From: Bacteroidota bacterium | GTDB lineage: Bacteria; Bacteroidota; Ignavibacteria; UBA10030 | Direction: 5' to 3' | DNA length: 6,659 nucleotides | Assembly (NCBI GenBank): GCA_003453835.1 | Contig: DMMN01000134.1 | Coordinates: forward strand, 1 to 6,659 | Part shown: positions 6,336 to 6,659 of the stretch, in pieces | How positions within the stretch are numbered: position 1 is the stretch's first letter | Layout of the letters: each line of letters begins with the position of its first letter | Made by a program: the position numbers and the translations under genes | Notes under the pieces: generated by a model | The model's input: the letters and a program-made list of their open reading frames with translations, nothing else | Told to the model about the DNA's origin: nothing | The model's database searches: none

Positions 6336-6364
6336 AAAAAAAGGGAAAGATTTGATTTTTCCCT
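6336..6364 (-). terminator. Terminator-like hairpin in the lacI leader
   Basis: On the minus strand AGGGAAA (6364-6358), a 9-nt loop and TTTCCCT (6348-6342) form a 7-bp stem, followed by a run of T (7 counting the paired one, to 6336). This is the form of an intrinsic terminator, although the stem is short with only three G-C pairs. It lies between the two operators, about +9 to +37 relative to the predicted start. It might end read-through from the upstream gene or act as an attenuator in the lacI leader. No T-run follows the hairpin on the plus strand. Confidence 0.4.
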
Positions 6365-6365
6365 A

Positions 6366-6379
6366 TGTAAGCGTTTACA
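6366..6379. promoter_or_regulatory. LacI-family operator O2 at the lacI start site
   Basis: TGTAAGCGTTTACA differs from O1 at a single position and keeps the central CpG and the TGTAA/TTACA half-sites. It abuts the candidate -10 hexamer and is centred on the predicted transcription start (about 6372), a position where bound repressor would block RNA polymerase. Confidence 0.8.
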
Positions 6380-6407
6380 CGCTACGAAAGTTTGGAATAT
6401 CTGTCAA
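6379..6407 (-). promoter_or_regulatory. Sigma70-type promoter of lacI
   Basis: On the minus strand a perfect -35 TTGACA (6407-6402) is followed after exactly 17 bp by TAGCGT (6384-6379), a weak -10 with 3 of 6 matches. Transcription would begin near 6372, leaving a leader of about 90 nt that contains O1 and the hairpin. The -10 overlaps operator O2 by one base. The -35 and spacing are strong evidence; the -10 is the weak part. Confidence 0.6.
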
Positions 6408-6535
6408 GCAAAATCGAACGCGGAGAGGAAAAATACTGCGGCGCTCAAGAATTGTACCACGAAGCCCGAGGAATTAAACAGAGGGTCTCCCAATTGTGCG
6501 AATAATTCCTACCAGATTCGAAAGAAACATGCTAT

Positions 6536-6659
6536 TCATTTCCCCTTTTTGCCAAGTGCATCCCCTGTCAGTCTTTTGATCTCATCAAATTGCTTCCCTG
6601 CAATCAGGCCGGCCTCACCATCCATCAGGGGGCAGGTTTGTTCAGGAGGCTTCGGACGA
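6536..6659 (-). CDS. C-terminal end of an unidentified protein (partial)
   Basis: Reading in from the right edge on the minus strand, one frame is open for 40 codons and ends at a TGA at 6538-6536. It contains PPEQTCPLMDGEAGLIAG followed by KQFDEIKRLTGDALGKKGK, a charged tail that looks like real protein rather than random translation. Its start lies outside the window. I do not recognise the family. The gene points the same way as lacI and ends 253 bp before the lacI start codon. No clear terminator directly follows it, although the hairpin at 6336-6364 could serve. Confidence 0.55.
   Translation of the reverse strand, partial: RPKPPEQTCPLMDGEAGLIAGKQFDEIKRLTGDALGKKGK

Noticed and set aside
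6420..6535. Terminator immediately after the right-edge partial gene
   Set aside because: Only very short stems (such as GAG/CTC around 6481-6489) were seen, with no clean T-run; the hairpin at 6336-6364 is the only credible candidate.

Overview
This window looks like part of a carbohydrate-responsive locus from a bacterium of the Fibrobacterota-Chlorobiota-Bacteroidota (FCB) superphylum. Two neighbouring minus-strand proteins have a signal peptide and end in a Por/type IX secretion (T9SS) type A sorting domain with the hallmark NYPNPFNPTT / NYPNPINPST motif. Base composition is balanced to moderately GC-rich by eye. Strong Shine-Dalgarno (SD) sequences (GAGGAGGT, GGGAGGGGA) and a TTGACA -35 box are unlike typical Bacteroidales. 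An Ignavibacteria, Kapabacteria or KSB1-like lineage fits better. This placement is inference, not proof.

Layout, left to right. Bases 5-226 hold a nested set of imperfect inverted repeats and no convincing gene; this may be a MITE-like or other mobile intergenic element. A candidate extended -10 promoter and a good SD then lead into a plus-strand gene (335-1000) for an unrecognised 221-residue protein. All recognisable genes after that are on the minus strand and read right to left: the last 40 codons of an unidentified gene (6536-6659, cut by the window edge); a LacI/GalR-family repressor (5221-6282); a secreted protein with two CBM9/DOMON-like domains and a T9SS tail (3294-5144); and a secreted propeller plus ASH-repeat protein with a T9SS tail (1134-3256) that is split by a one-base frameshift near 2537.

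The control region of the repressor gene (6283-6407) is the most interesting part. A TTGACA -35 box with 17-bp spacing points to a start site near 6372. One 14-bp LacI/CcpA-type operator (TGTAAGCGTTTACA) is centred on that start site. A second, perfect operator (TGTAAACGTTTACA, within a 20-bp palindrome) is centred 55 bp downstream. Between them lies a small hairpin followed by a T-run on the transcribed strand, resembling an intrinsic terminator. This suggests autoregulation by the LacI protein, possibly by looping or by roadblock-assisted attenuation.

The gap between lacI and the CBM9 gene is 76 bp, and the gap between the two secreted-protein genes is 37 bp. No strong internal promoter was found, so the three genes may form one autoregulated operon. 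The likely product is a cell-surface or secreted glycan-binding system controlled by a sugar. No glycoside hydrolase, transporter or SusC/D gene is visible in the window, and the inducing sugar cannot be read from the sequence.
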